Origin: Desulfobacterales bacterium
GTDB taxonomy: Bacteria; Desulfobacterota; Desulfobacteria; Desulfobacterales; C00003060
Assembly: GCA_030629475.1 (NCBI GenBank)
Contig: DAOVOU010000115.1
Location: forward strand, 1 to 6,937
Reading direction: 5' to 3'
Length of the DNA: 6,937 nt
The notes under the pieces are model-generated. The model ran no database searches. It saw nothing but the letters and a program-made list of their open reading frames with translations, and was not told the DNA's origin. Shown piece after piece: positions 1-4,915 of this stretch; within the stretch, counting starts at the first letter, position 1; each line of letters begins with the position of its first letter. The position numbers were made by a program, and so were the translations under genes.

Positions 1-67
1 CCTATGGACGAATACAGCGCACAAAGCCATGCCGTTCAACACATAGGTACTTTGGGGTTTGCCATCA

Positions 68-484
68 TCAAGTCTTCCTGGCAGGATAAGTCTCTCGGAC
101 TTCTTCTGCGATCAAATCAGCGACCAAATCATCTTCATGTCTGTATCCATGAATGCCGCTGTGGGATGGGTCGTCCTGTTCTGGCTCATGCAAAACAGCG
201 AGGACTCGGTCACTATTCCTGTGAACACGGTCGAGTATCCCCCCAACGTTCAATACGGCAATCTTCGCGGTTGCCTGGAGTGTTAACCCGATAACTCGTC
301 GAACTTGAGTTATCTGTGCCTGCCGATTTGGGAGATTGAAGTACTCCAGCCAGTTTACTGACAAGAATTCTTCCTTTGGTCGAAGCATAAATGAGGTCCG
401 AGACGGTTGGCCATCCTCCTGCAGCGTCTTGGGGCGGCAATAACGGGAAATATGATCCTGATCGGGTAATCGATCTCCTCTCAT
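68..484 (-). CDS. Unknown 138-aa protein, third gene of the TIGR04255 operon
   Basis: I cannot assign a function. The protein has the compact, motif-rich look of a conserved family. There is an N-terminal HISRYC motif (about residues 11-16), an LRPKEEFLSVNWLEYF block (34-49), and a C-terminal DDPSHSGIHGY motif (104-114) followed by an acidic helix (DDLVADLIAEEV). The conserved His, Cys, Asp and Ser residues could form a metal or active site, but that is a guess. No signal peptide or membrane segment is visible. The ATG at 484 overlaps the TGA of the upstream gene as ATGA. No good ribosome binding site precedes it, so translation probably depends on coupling to the upstream gene. From memory, proteins with this motif pattern recur as hypothetical genes beside TIGR04255 genes. 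An overlapping 95-aa frame (213-500) is rejected because it lacks these motifs. Confidence 0.85.
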   Translation of the reverse strand: MRGDRLPDQDHISRYCRPKTLQEDGQPSRTSFMLRPKEEFLSVNWLEYFNLPNRQAQITQVRRVIGLTLQATAKIAVLNVGGILDRVHRNSDRVLAVLHEPEQDDPSHSGIHGYRHEDDLVADLIAEEVRETYPARKT

Positions 485-1206
485 ATGGAAGCCCAGTCAA
501 GTACCCTGTGGGGTTGTGCGGTTTCCATCAAGGAGTCCACGGAGGTTATTCCAGACAATCTGTCGATTTTGTCGGGATCTCCCGGATTTGGTGTGAAGAT
601 CACAAACCGGGTTTCTCCGGTCGCTAGGAATACCACTGCAAAATGACAATTAGGTGCCGCCCGCCACTGGGCACTGATTTCATTGGATGGTGTCAGGACA
701 ACGCTTGGATATTTCAGATTCGGCGTCTTTTGAAGGAAGCCAATAAAGTTGCTTAATGATTCAGGCGATATTGGAACCTCATCGGGATCTTCTTCTTTGG
801 CAACTTCGTACAAGAAATTGAGCCGAGCGGCAAGTTTCTCGGCAAATTGGATTTTTGACTCATCACGTATATAGTCAATTAGTTTTCTAATCTTTTCCTC
901 ATCGGCCAGCTTTTTGTCGAGCACATCGAATGGACTTTCCGAAGTATAAAACAGAGGATCCGCCAAATGGTACTTAAGAGTTAAAGGTGAATCCACTCTA
1001 CCCTCCGGCGAAATTCTCGACCCGAAAAACCTCATCTGCCAGATCGCCTTCTTTGTCCAATCTTCCGCATCTTCAACAGAAGATTCCTCTTCCGTGACTT
1101 CAAATTCTTCCAAGTCTTGAGATGTCGCAACAGTGGCACGCATACCCTTGGCTGCCAAGTACTGTTTATACTGCTCAAAATCCTCAACTCGTTCTTCCGG
1201 GCTCAA
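481..1206 (-). CDS. Unknown 241-aa protein, second gene of the TIGR04255 operon
   Basis: Function unknown. The N-terminal half is charged and helical, with an acidic run near residues 33-49 (EEFEVTEEESSVEDAED). A second helical stretch spans about 98-138. The C-terminal part (about 163-207) looks like a small beta domain, with KYPSVVLTPSNEISAQWR followed by alternating hydrophobic strands in AVVFLATGETRFVIFTP. No signal peptide or membrane helix is visible. I chose the TTG at 1206 because an ideal Shine-Dalgarno (AAAGGAGG, 1213-1220) lies 6 nt upstream. The GTG at 1254 would extend the frame by 16 residues, but those would be read from the end of the upstream gene with no ribosome binding site. 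With the TTG start the gene follows the upstream stop by 23 nt. Its TGA overlaps the next gene's ATG. Confidence is high that it is a gene and moderate on the start. Confidence 0.85.
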   Translation of the reverse strand: MSPEERVEDFEQYKQYLAAKGMRATVATSQDLEEFEVTEEESSVEDAEDWTKKAIWQMRFFGSRISPEGRVDSPLTLKYHLADPLFYTSESPFDVLDKKLADEEKIRKLIDYIRDESKIQFAEKLAARLNFLYEVAKEEDPDEVPISPESLSNFIGFLQKTPNLKYPSVVLTPSNEISAQWRAAPNCHFAVVFLATGETRFVIFTPNPGDPDKIDRLSGITSVDSLMETAQPHRVLDWASI

Positions 1207-1212
1207 AATGTG

Positions 1213-1220
1213 GCCTCCTT
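1213..1220 (-). promoter_or_regulatory. Ribosome binding site fixing the TTG start at 1206
   Basis: Read on the minus strand the sequence is AAAGGAGG, a near-perfect anti-16S match, 6 nt before TTG at 1206. It sits in the 23-nt gap between the stop of the first operon gene (TAG at 1232-1230) and this start. This is the main argument against the longer GTG-initiated frame from 1254. Confidence 0.75.
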
Positions 1221-1229
1221 TGTTGTAAC

Positions 1230-2024
1230 CTAAGTGGCGTCTATACGCTGCCACACGTCTTTTTGAATAGTCGTCCCGGTCAGGTCAGCAAAACCACACA
1301 CAATCCATTCGTGAGCAACCCCAAACCATTCCCAAACCCTGTCCATAGATTTGTCCCCCCCAAGTCCCCGGGCGGAAATTTGCAAAATAAGTACAGGACA
1401 CTTATCGAGCTTCCTCTCCCCGTGCTGAAGAGTTATGTTCAGGCGGCCTTTGTCTTTAGGCAGGGGAAACACGACCTGCCCCCCCAAGCTAAGCGGTGCT
1501 GGCAAGAACCGTTCATTTGAGTCCCAGGCAAAATCCCGGAAAACCGCATTTATGTCGCTCAAAGACTCCCATCCCTCCCCTTTTGGAATATGGTTAATGT
1601 AGGTAAATTCGCACTTTTTGGGGTTGACTGATCCCAGCTTTTCTTCTTCGAGGAACCCCTGAAAGATTCCGAGGTTGGTTTTAAAGGCCTCGATAATCGT
1701 GCTATAGCGAGGATAAGCTTCCTCTTGCTGCATCCTACGCCAGTTGAAAAGGAACCTGTCGTCTTGTAACTGGATAAGCATGTTCTGCTCTTCGCTTATA
1801 AACCAGACTCTCGGCAAATAGTTCGCCAGGTCGAGCGATTCAAGAGCAACTCCTAAACGGGGAGCATGTTCACACACAGGGAATTTATCTCGTACCTTCT
1901 GCCAAAATAGTCCCAGGTGATGTGCCTTGAAGCTTCCAATCGTCTCGAAGGCAATACCGCACACAACCTCTATCACCGGAGGTTTTTTGTAGTCCGGTAA
2001 GCTTTGTGATTCGCCTTTGTGCAT
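1230..2024 (-). CDS. TIGR04255 family protein, first gene of the operon
   Basis: A 264-aa protein that I recognise as TIGR04255, a sporadically distributed family of unknown function. The diagnostic N-terminus is present: PPVIEVVCGIAFE (about residues 15-27), then HHLGLFW (35-41) and KFPVCE. The C-terminus ends in the family-like HEWIVCGFADLTG plus QKDVWQR close to the stop. Length is typical. No signal peptide or transmembrane segment is visible, so it is probably cytoplasmic. The start is ATG 2024, with AAAGGGGAC about 9 nt upstream. A TTG-initiated extension to 2099 is possible in frame but would cross that ribosome binding site and encodes nothing family-like. A near-consensus promoter lies about 110 nt upstream. 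Two further genes follow tightly, so the three products probably work together. Biochemical role unknown. Confidence 0.88.
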   Translation of the reverse strand: MHKGESQSLPDYKKPPVIEVVCGIAFETIGSFKAHHLGLFWQKVRDKFPVCEHAPRLGVALESLDLANYLPRVWFISEEQNMLIQLQDDRFLFNWRRMQQEEAYPRYSTIIEAFKTNLGIFQGFLEEEKLGSVNPKKCEFTYINHIPKGEGWESLSDINAVFRDFAWDSNERFLPAPLSLGGQVVFPLPKDKGRLNITLQHGERKLDKCPVLILQISARGLGGDKSMDRVWEWFGVAHEWIVCGFADLTGTTIQKDVWQRIDAT

Positions 2025-2064
2025 TAGTATTGTCCCCTTTTCTGGCTTTGTATAACAGGCCTGC

Positions 2065-2076
2065 CCTTGCACAAGG
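2065..2076. repeat. Short inverted repeat in the TIGR04255 operon leader
   Basis: CCTTG and CAAGG arms of 5 bp are separated by 2 nt. They lie between the main promoter and the start codon, next to the alternative -10 at 2054-2049. It could be a small operator or a leader hairpin. Longer arms ACAGGCC/GGCCTGT flank it in the same leader and could enclose it. Chance is a real alternative for arms this short. Confidence 0.3.
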
Positions 2077-2135
2077 TATACTGAGTGGTTCTTCCTCAAA
2101 GACCTGGGCCTGTGTTACGGAAGTCCCTGTAGCTC

Positions 2136-2164
2136 AATATAGTCTGATGGTAACTTCTTGTCAA
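2136..2164 (-). promoter_or_regulatory. Sigma70-type promoter of the TIGR04255 operon
   Basis: On the minus strand there is a perfect -35 TTGACA (2164-2159), a 17-nt spacer and a -10 TATATT (2141-2136; 5 of 6 to consensus). Transcription would start near 2129, giving a leader of roughly 105 nt before ATG 2024. The leader contains a CCTTG-CA-CAAGG inverted repeat (plus-strand 2065-2076) and a second candidate -10 in extended context (TG-T-TATACA, 2057-2049). Confidence 0.6.
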
Positions 2165-2429
2165 TATTTGGAGATTCCGTTCAAAACACAATAACAGCCC
2201 CTCCTGCAATCTCGCTGGCAGGTGTGATAAAAGATGGCTGGCCATTACCGATACTTACCCCCTCCCCAAACGTAGTAAAGATAACACACCCCGTCCCATT
2301 TGAGAACCAAAAAGAGGCTGTACAGATGTCGATCTGATATTTGTAACTCAAGACAAGGGTTGTCAAAACACAGATGTCCTTGCACGATCACCACGGGCAC
2401 AATGAAAACCCGAGTGCATCTTCCTTGCC

Positions 2430-2460
2430 ACTATAATCGCCAACCAAACGATTTTGTCAA
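2430..2460 (-). promoter_or_regulatory. Possible second promoter, wide spacer
   Basis: On the minus strand TTGACA (2460-2455) is followed after 19 nt by TATAGT (2435-2430; 5 of 6). The spacer is wider than optimal. It points toward the TIGR04255 operon, about 400 nt away, or toward the doubtful 61-codon frame at 2181-2366. Confidence 0.3.
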
Positions 2461-2625
2461 AGATTCCTAACCGATATCGTAACTTTTGTCAAGGTCTGGG
2501 CCAAGATTCGGGTTAATCGATGGGCTGGATGGGTATTTTCAGGGGTGAGACCGAAAAATCGAGGCTGGAGCCGTGGTGGGTTACACTGGAAACAACAGAC
2601 TTTTCTGGGGAAAAGTGATGATAGC

Positions 2626-2641
2626 TTTTAGGTACCTAAAA
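2626..2641. repeat. 16-bp perfect palindrome in non-coding DNA
   Basis: TTTTAGGTACCTAAAA is fully self-complementary around the 2633/2634 boundary. It lies in a gene-free stretch with AT-rich ends and a GC core, which is the shape of a dimeric regulator's operator. No adjacent gene makes the target obvious. Confidence 0.5.
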
Positions 2642-2928
2642 AATTCGGGCGCTCAAATAGTATAACGTCATAGCAGACAGTTGTGTTTTGGAGAGTCTGC
2701 TTTCCGATAAAGATACATGACAGATAGTTATGATTTGGAAATTTGCCTTTTGAGTGGAGATGGCCGAATGAGATCGACACATCTCAATTCTGCCATTGGA
2801 GACAGGGGCGTGTATGATATCGAAACTTCAGTCGGCGAGAGGCCGAACACTGATGTATAACAGAAATCAACACCAGGGCTAGGTAGTTGCCCGCCTAAAT
2901 ATCGACCGCATTCGCTCACATCCGCCAA

Positions 2929-2974
2929 AAAACCAAAGGCAGTTAAGAGAATAATCTCAACCGCCTTTGGTTTT
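2929..2974 (-). terminator. Intrinsic terminator downstream of the 3131-3628 gene
   Basis: Arms AAAACCAAAGGC (2929-2940) and GCCTTTGGTTTT (2963-2974) form a perfect 12-bp stem. One mismatch, GTT/AAC pairs and an inner GAGA/TCTC stem with an ATAA loop extend it. On the minus strand the hairpin runs into TTTTTT, giving a good U-tract. On the plus strand it ends in TTTTGA, so it may be partly bidirectional. It isolates the upstream mosaic from the TIGR04255 operon. Confidence 0.8.
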
Positions 2975-2996
2975 GATCGAAAGAAGTTACTGATTT

Positions 2997-3064
2997 ACCA
3001 ATGCCGGATAACCGGCTGGCAAAAGAGCCCAGCGATTTAGTCCGAGTTCATCTGCTTGTTATGT
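2997..3064 (-). other. Degenerate integron attC-like site (candidate)
   Basis: Read on the minus strand, the site begins with ACATAAC (3064-3058), close to the RYYYAAC R box. The L-like arms GAT-G-AAC-T-CGG (3052-3042) and CCGGTTATC (3015-3007) pair over 9 bp with two single unpaired bases in one arm, three nucleotides apart. The centre is a GCTGG/CCAGC hairpin (3033-3015). This is the architecture of attC sites. Against it, the expected GTTRRRY at the other end is only ATTGG-like, so the crossover box looks lost, and the unpaired bases are G and T in the strand read here rather than the usual C and A. It lies 67 nt after the stop of the 3131-3628 gene, where a cassette attC should be. Confidence 0.45.
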
Positions 3065-3130
3065 CTAAAAGAGAGTAGCCGATCAAAAAAAACGAAACCT
3101 CGCATCCAAAGTTTATGATGTCTGGCCTTA

Positions 3131-3628
3131 TCAATTGCACTCCACAGGAGTTTCTCCTGGTCCCCATCCTTCGCGAAACCTGCCGCGGATTCGATCCCAT
3201 ATAAGCTCATGTGAAACTGGGCCGGTAATACGACGGGTAAATCCACCTGGACAAGGTCCACGGACTACTGTAATTCTCCCATCGACAAGATCATAGACCG
3301 GTGATTCCATCCAGGTGATTTTTTCTATTCCGGTTTCAGGATCTTCGTTAATTACCAAATCGGACACTTTCCGTGCATAGAGAGAAGGGTTACTCCCACA
3401 ACCGATTCGCCCGCTTCTTATCTCTGCATGATAGGGATTATTGCTTGGTCTTTTTGCATAATATGCTATCTCGGTCAGTGTGGCCGTAGCGCTCGAATAA
3501 AGAAACTCAACGATGTCAGCAACTCTACGTTTCCCCCAACAAGGATTAAGAATACCAACCACTTCGTCAGCCACGGCTGTAGCATTGTTTGCCGATTCCC
3601 ACGTAATGAGCCACGCCTTCATTTTCAT
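3131..3628 (-). CDS. Unknown 165-aa protein, single-gene unit
   Basis: Conserved-looking hypothetical protein. It opens with MKMKAWLITWE, a beta-strand start that I associate with a recurring family of unknown function. It continues with an EFLYSSATATLTEIAYYAKR helix (about 41-60) and the motif CGSNPSLYARKVSDL (77-91). TGIEKITWMESPVYD (99-113) follows. The C-terminal tail is Gly- and Pro-rich. No signal peptide or membrane segment is visible. The start is the first of two in-frame ATGs (3628, 3622); AGGT lies 5 nt before the first. Downstream come the attC-like hairpin and a strong terminator. Upstream is a decayed zinc-ribbon gene, so it is probably its own transcription unit. The protein might be involved in nucleic-acid handling or defence, but nothing visible proves it. 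Confidence 0.8.
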   Translation of the reverse strand: MKMKAWLITWESANNATAVADEVVGILNPCWGKRRVADIVEFLYSSATATLTEIAYYAKRPSNNPYHAEIRSGRIGCGSNPSLYARKVSDLVINEDPETGIEKITWMESPVYDLVDGRITVVRGPCPGGFTRRITGPVSHELIWDRIRGRFREGWGPGETPVECN

Positions 3629-3747
3629 TGCGACCTATACTCCGTCAAACATGTGATTCGTGACCACCTTGCAAAAAGTGTATGAACTACATAGCACAAC
3701 ATCTCTTAGATAATAATCGCATAATGCCGAACCAATCTGCAGGTGGG

Positions 3748-3766
3748 CAGCGAAGCTCTTCGCCTG
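3748..3766. repeat. Imperfect hairpin upstream of the 3131-3628 gene
   Basis: CAG-CGAAG and CTTCG-(C)-CTG arms form an 8-bp stem with one bulged base and a 2-nt loop. On the minus strand, CTGCAGATTGGTTCGGCATTATGC follows shortly after in outline: a GGC then ATTATGC at about 3727-3719, resembling an attC 3' end with A for the first G of GTTRRRY. This may be a second decayed cassette junction. The support is weak. Confidence 0.25.
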
Positions 3767-3796
3767 TCAGCTTAAGTGAATTGTGGTCTCATTCGT

Positions 3797-3992
3797 CTAA
3801 AGACCAAAGGTTAGCTCTTTTCGCAAGTCTGCCCGGAATCCCTGGACATGAGGACATTCACTACAGGTGTAGATACGCCAATATGGGAAACCAACTGCTG
3901 ACAAGCAGAAGTTTTGAACTTGAGTCACATTGCTTCAAACCCGTGGCATGTAATATCCAATCCCACAGTAGTTACACGGCTGCCTGATTCAT
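3797..3992 (-). pseudogene. Decayed small zinc-ribbon protein gene
   Basis: Translation shows CNYCGIGYYMPRV, a stop, then about 46 more codons containing PYWRIYTCSECPHVQGFRADL before TAG (3799-3797). The CxxC...CxxC pattern and the C-terminal HVQGFRADL are typical of small bacterial zinc-ribbon proteins. The original start is probably ATG 3992, which overlaps the TGA of the preceding frame as ATGA. From that ATG the reading MNQAA connects to CNYCG only if one base is removed near 3977. A second lesion is the in-frame TGA at 3937-3935. With two independent lesions I treat it as a pseudogene, although assembly errors are possible. A 101-codon plus-strand frame at 3682-3987 is only its shadow. 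Confidence 0.6.
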
Positions 3993-4255
3993 GGATCAAT
4001 AGGGTTGTATTCCTTCTCAACAAGACGGGTTACACGGCGCGTGGGGGTTAAGATCGAACTTACAGGCAACCGATTATCTGCGTTAGCCGTTATCATTTTA
4101 TCTAAGAGCCGATTGACATGCTCAAGGTAAATATTATCCTATCCGAGTATTGCATTTTCATTTTTGCCCTTTAAATCCCATCTGACATCTCGGTGCTTCT
4201 CGCGGCCGAAAACTCTGCCTCCAGCCGGATAATGATCCAAACACCTGACCTTCAT
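3989..4255 (-). pseudogene. Unknown 88-codon gene interrupted by one TAG
   Basis: The frame starts at ATG 4255 and ends at TGA 3991-3989, with one internal TAG at 4141-4139 after 38 codons. The first part reads MKVRCLDHYPAGG then GREKHRDVRWDLKGKNENAILG. The second part reads DNIYLEHVNRLLDKMITA and ends in TPTRRVTRLVEKEYNPIDP. Residue composition, the helix-like middle and codon choice (many G-start codons with pyrimidine third bases) stay protein-like on both sides of the TAG. A single nonsense mutation, probably from a Tyr codon, is the simplest reading. The stop overlaps the zinc-ribbon ATG, so the two were an operon pair. The frame lies 69 nt downstream of the RRM chimera. Family not recognised. 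Confidence 0.55.
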
Positions 4256-4324
4256 GAGTACTTCAAGTTACAATAAATTGAAAGCGGTAAGCATTGCAGA
4301 AATAGGACAAAGTAGAATTAATGA

Positions 4325-4669
4325 CTAACTAAAAAACCAATAACCATGCCGACCACTTTTGGAAACAAGACCGTCTTTTGATTTGAGACTCTGCAATGCT
4401 GCCCGTACTCTGTGTTGCCACTCTGGATTCCCACCTCCCTGTGAACAGATTTCTGAACAAAGGATGTTGTCATCACAAAGTTCGGGGAACTTGAGCTTCA
4501 GCTCTCTGTATATATCTTGCAAGTGATGTTCACCACGTCTAATGAAGTTGAATTTAGTATTGATTAGTTGGCTATACAGCACGTCACCATAATCGGCAAA
4601 TAATTCTCCCAACTCATCACTAGTCACGGAATGACTAAGACTTCCCACATAAAGGTTTTTACCCTTCAT
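4325..4669 (-). CDS. Chimera: RRM N-terminus fused to winged-helix-like domain
   Basis: A 114-aa open frame with a good ribosome binding site (AAAAGGAG, then ATTCT, then ATG). Residues 1 to about 32 match the start of an RRM RNA-binding protein: RNP2 box LYVGSL (6-11), then the first helix SVTSDELGELFADYGDV (14-30). The RRM then stops before RNP1, so it cannot fold as an RRM. From about residue 46 there is a different module: HHLQDIYRELKLKFPELCDD, CSEICSQGGGNPEWQHRVRAAL, and a basic end SGRHGYWFF. This resembles winged-helix-like domains seen in restriction-type and other DNA-associated proteins (memory, not verified). The fusion appears to have captured the expression signals of an RRM gene. 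Whether the product is stable is unknown. Confidence 0.7.
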   Translation of the reverse strand: MKGKNLYVGSLSHSVTSDELGELFADYGDVLYSQLINTKFNFIRRGEHHLQDIYRELKLKFPELCDDNILCSEICSQGGGNPEWQHRVRAALQSLKSKDGLVSKSGRHGYWFFS

Positions 4670-4743
4670 AGAATCTCCTTTTCTAGTTTATCCCTCTCTG
4701 CTCAATGATGGTTCCTCTCAGGGTAGAAAGCAACATATAGATT

Positions 4744-4833
4744 CTAACCCCGTGTGGACTCAAAGACCGTGCCATCGTCAAATTTTCCGGTGTAGTGAAC
4801 TTTAACGGTGTCACCATTCTCTGCCTGTGCCAT
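4744..4833 (-). pseudogene. 5' fragment of FKBP-type peptidyl-prolyl isomerase gene
   Basis: ATG 4833, preceded by AGGAG with good spacing, opens a 29-codon frame ending in TAG at 4746-4744. It reads MAQAENGDTVKVHYTGK then FDDGTVFESTRG. This is the N-terminus of the FKBP/SlyD-type isomerase family (DTVxVHYTGxxxDGTVFxS). The family normally continues with a PL(E/Q)FxxG segment and the rest of the domain. Nothing of the sort follows in any frame I checked, so about three quarters or more of the gene is missing. The break is near 4750. It lies 82 nt after the 292-aa gene and 74 nt before the RRM chimera. The remnant cannot be an active isomerase, but its ribosome binding site is intact. Confidence 0.75.
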
Positions 4834-4915
4834 TGTTTTCTCCTGTCGTGGTGTGGTTGTCAGAGTCCACTAGGTAATATTTTCGGACGCTGCAAATGAT
4901 TAATGCTTGAGGGGG

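Larger units (their letters stand above)
2165..2928. other. Gene-poor interval of about 760 bp
   Basis: No convincing gene on either strand. Two short frames were considered: minus 2181-2366 (61 codons, TTG start) and plus 2717-2860 (47 codons, ATG start). Neither has a recognisable motif or a clear ribosome binding site. TTGTCAA (TTGACAA on the minus strand) occurs four times in and just beside the interval (2158, 2360, 2454, 2486). Also present are a 16-bp perfect palindrome (2626-2641) and a 7-bp hairpin (AGCAGAC/GTCTGCT, 2672-2701). It may be regulatory DNA or decayed sequence. Confidence 0.4.

Noticed and set aside
4..627. Plus-strand frames at the left end
   Set aside because: They are antisense to the third operon gene, which has clear conserved-looking motifs.
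2181..2366. 61-codon minus-strand frame with TTG start
   Set aside because: No ribosome binding site and no motifs. The plus strand and another minus frame over the same stretch are similarly open, so this is not evidence of coding.
2717..2860. 47-codon plus-strand frame starting with MTDSYDLEICLL
   Set aside because: It is fairly protein-like but short, has no clear ribosome binding site, and is the only plus-strand candidate in the window.
3037..3261. 74-codon minus-strand frame overlapping the 165-aa gene
   Set aside because: It lies in a different frame of a better-supported gene and runs through the attC-like hairpin.
3935..3937. TGA in the zinc-ribbon frame as selenocysteine
   Set aside because: The position is not a metal-binding Cys, there is no obvious downstream selenocysteine insertion hairpin, and a frameshift lies close by.
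3682..3987. 101-codon plus-strand frame
   Set aside because: It is antisense to the zinc-ribbon translation, has no recognisable motifs, and has an unconvincing composition.
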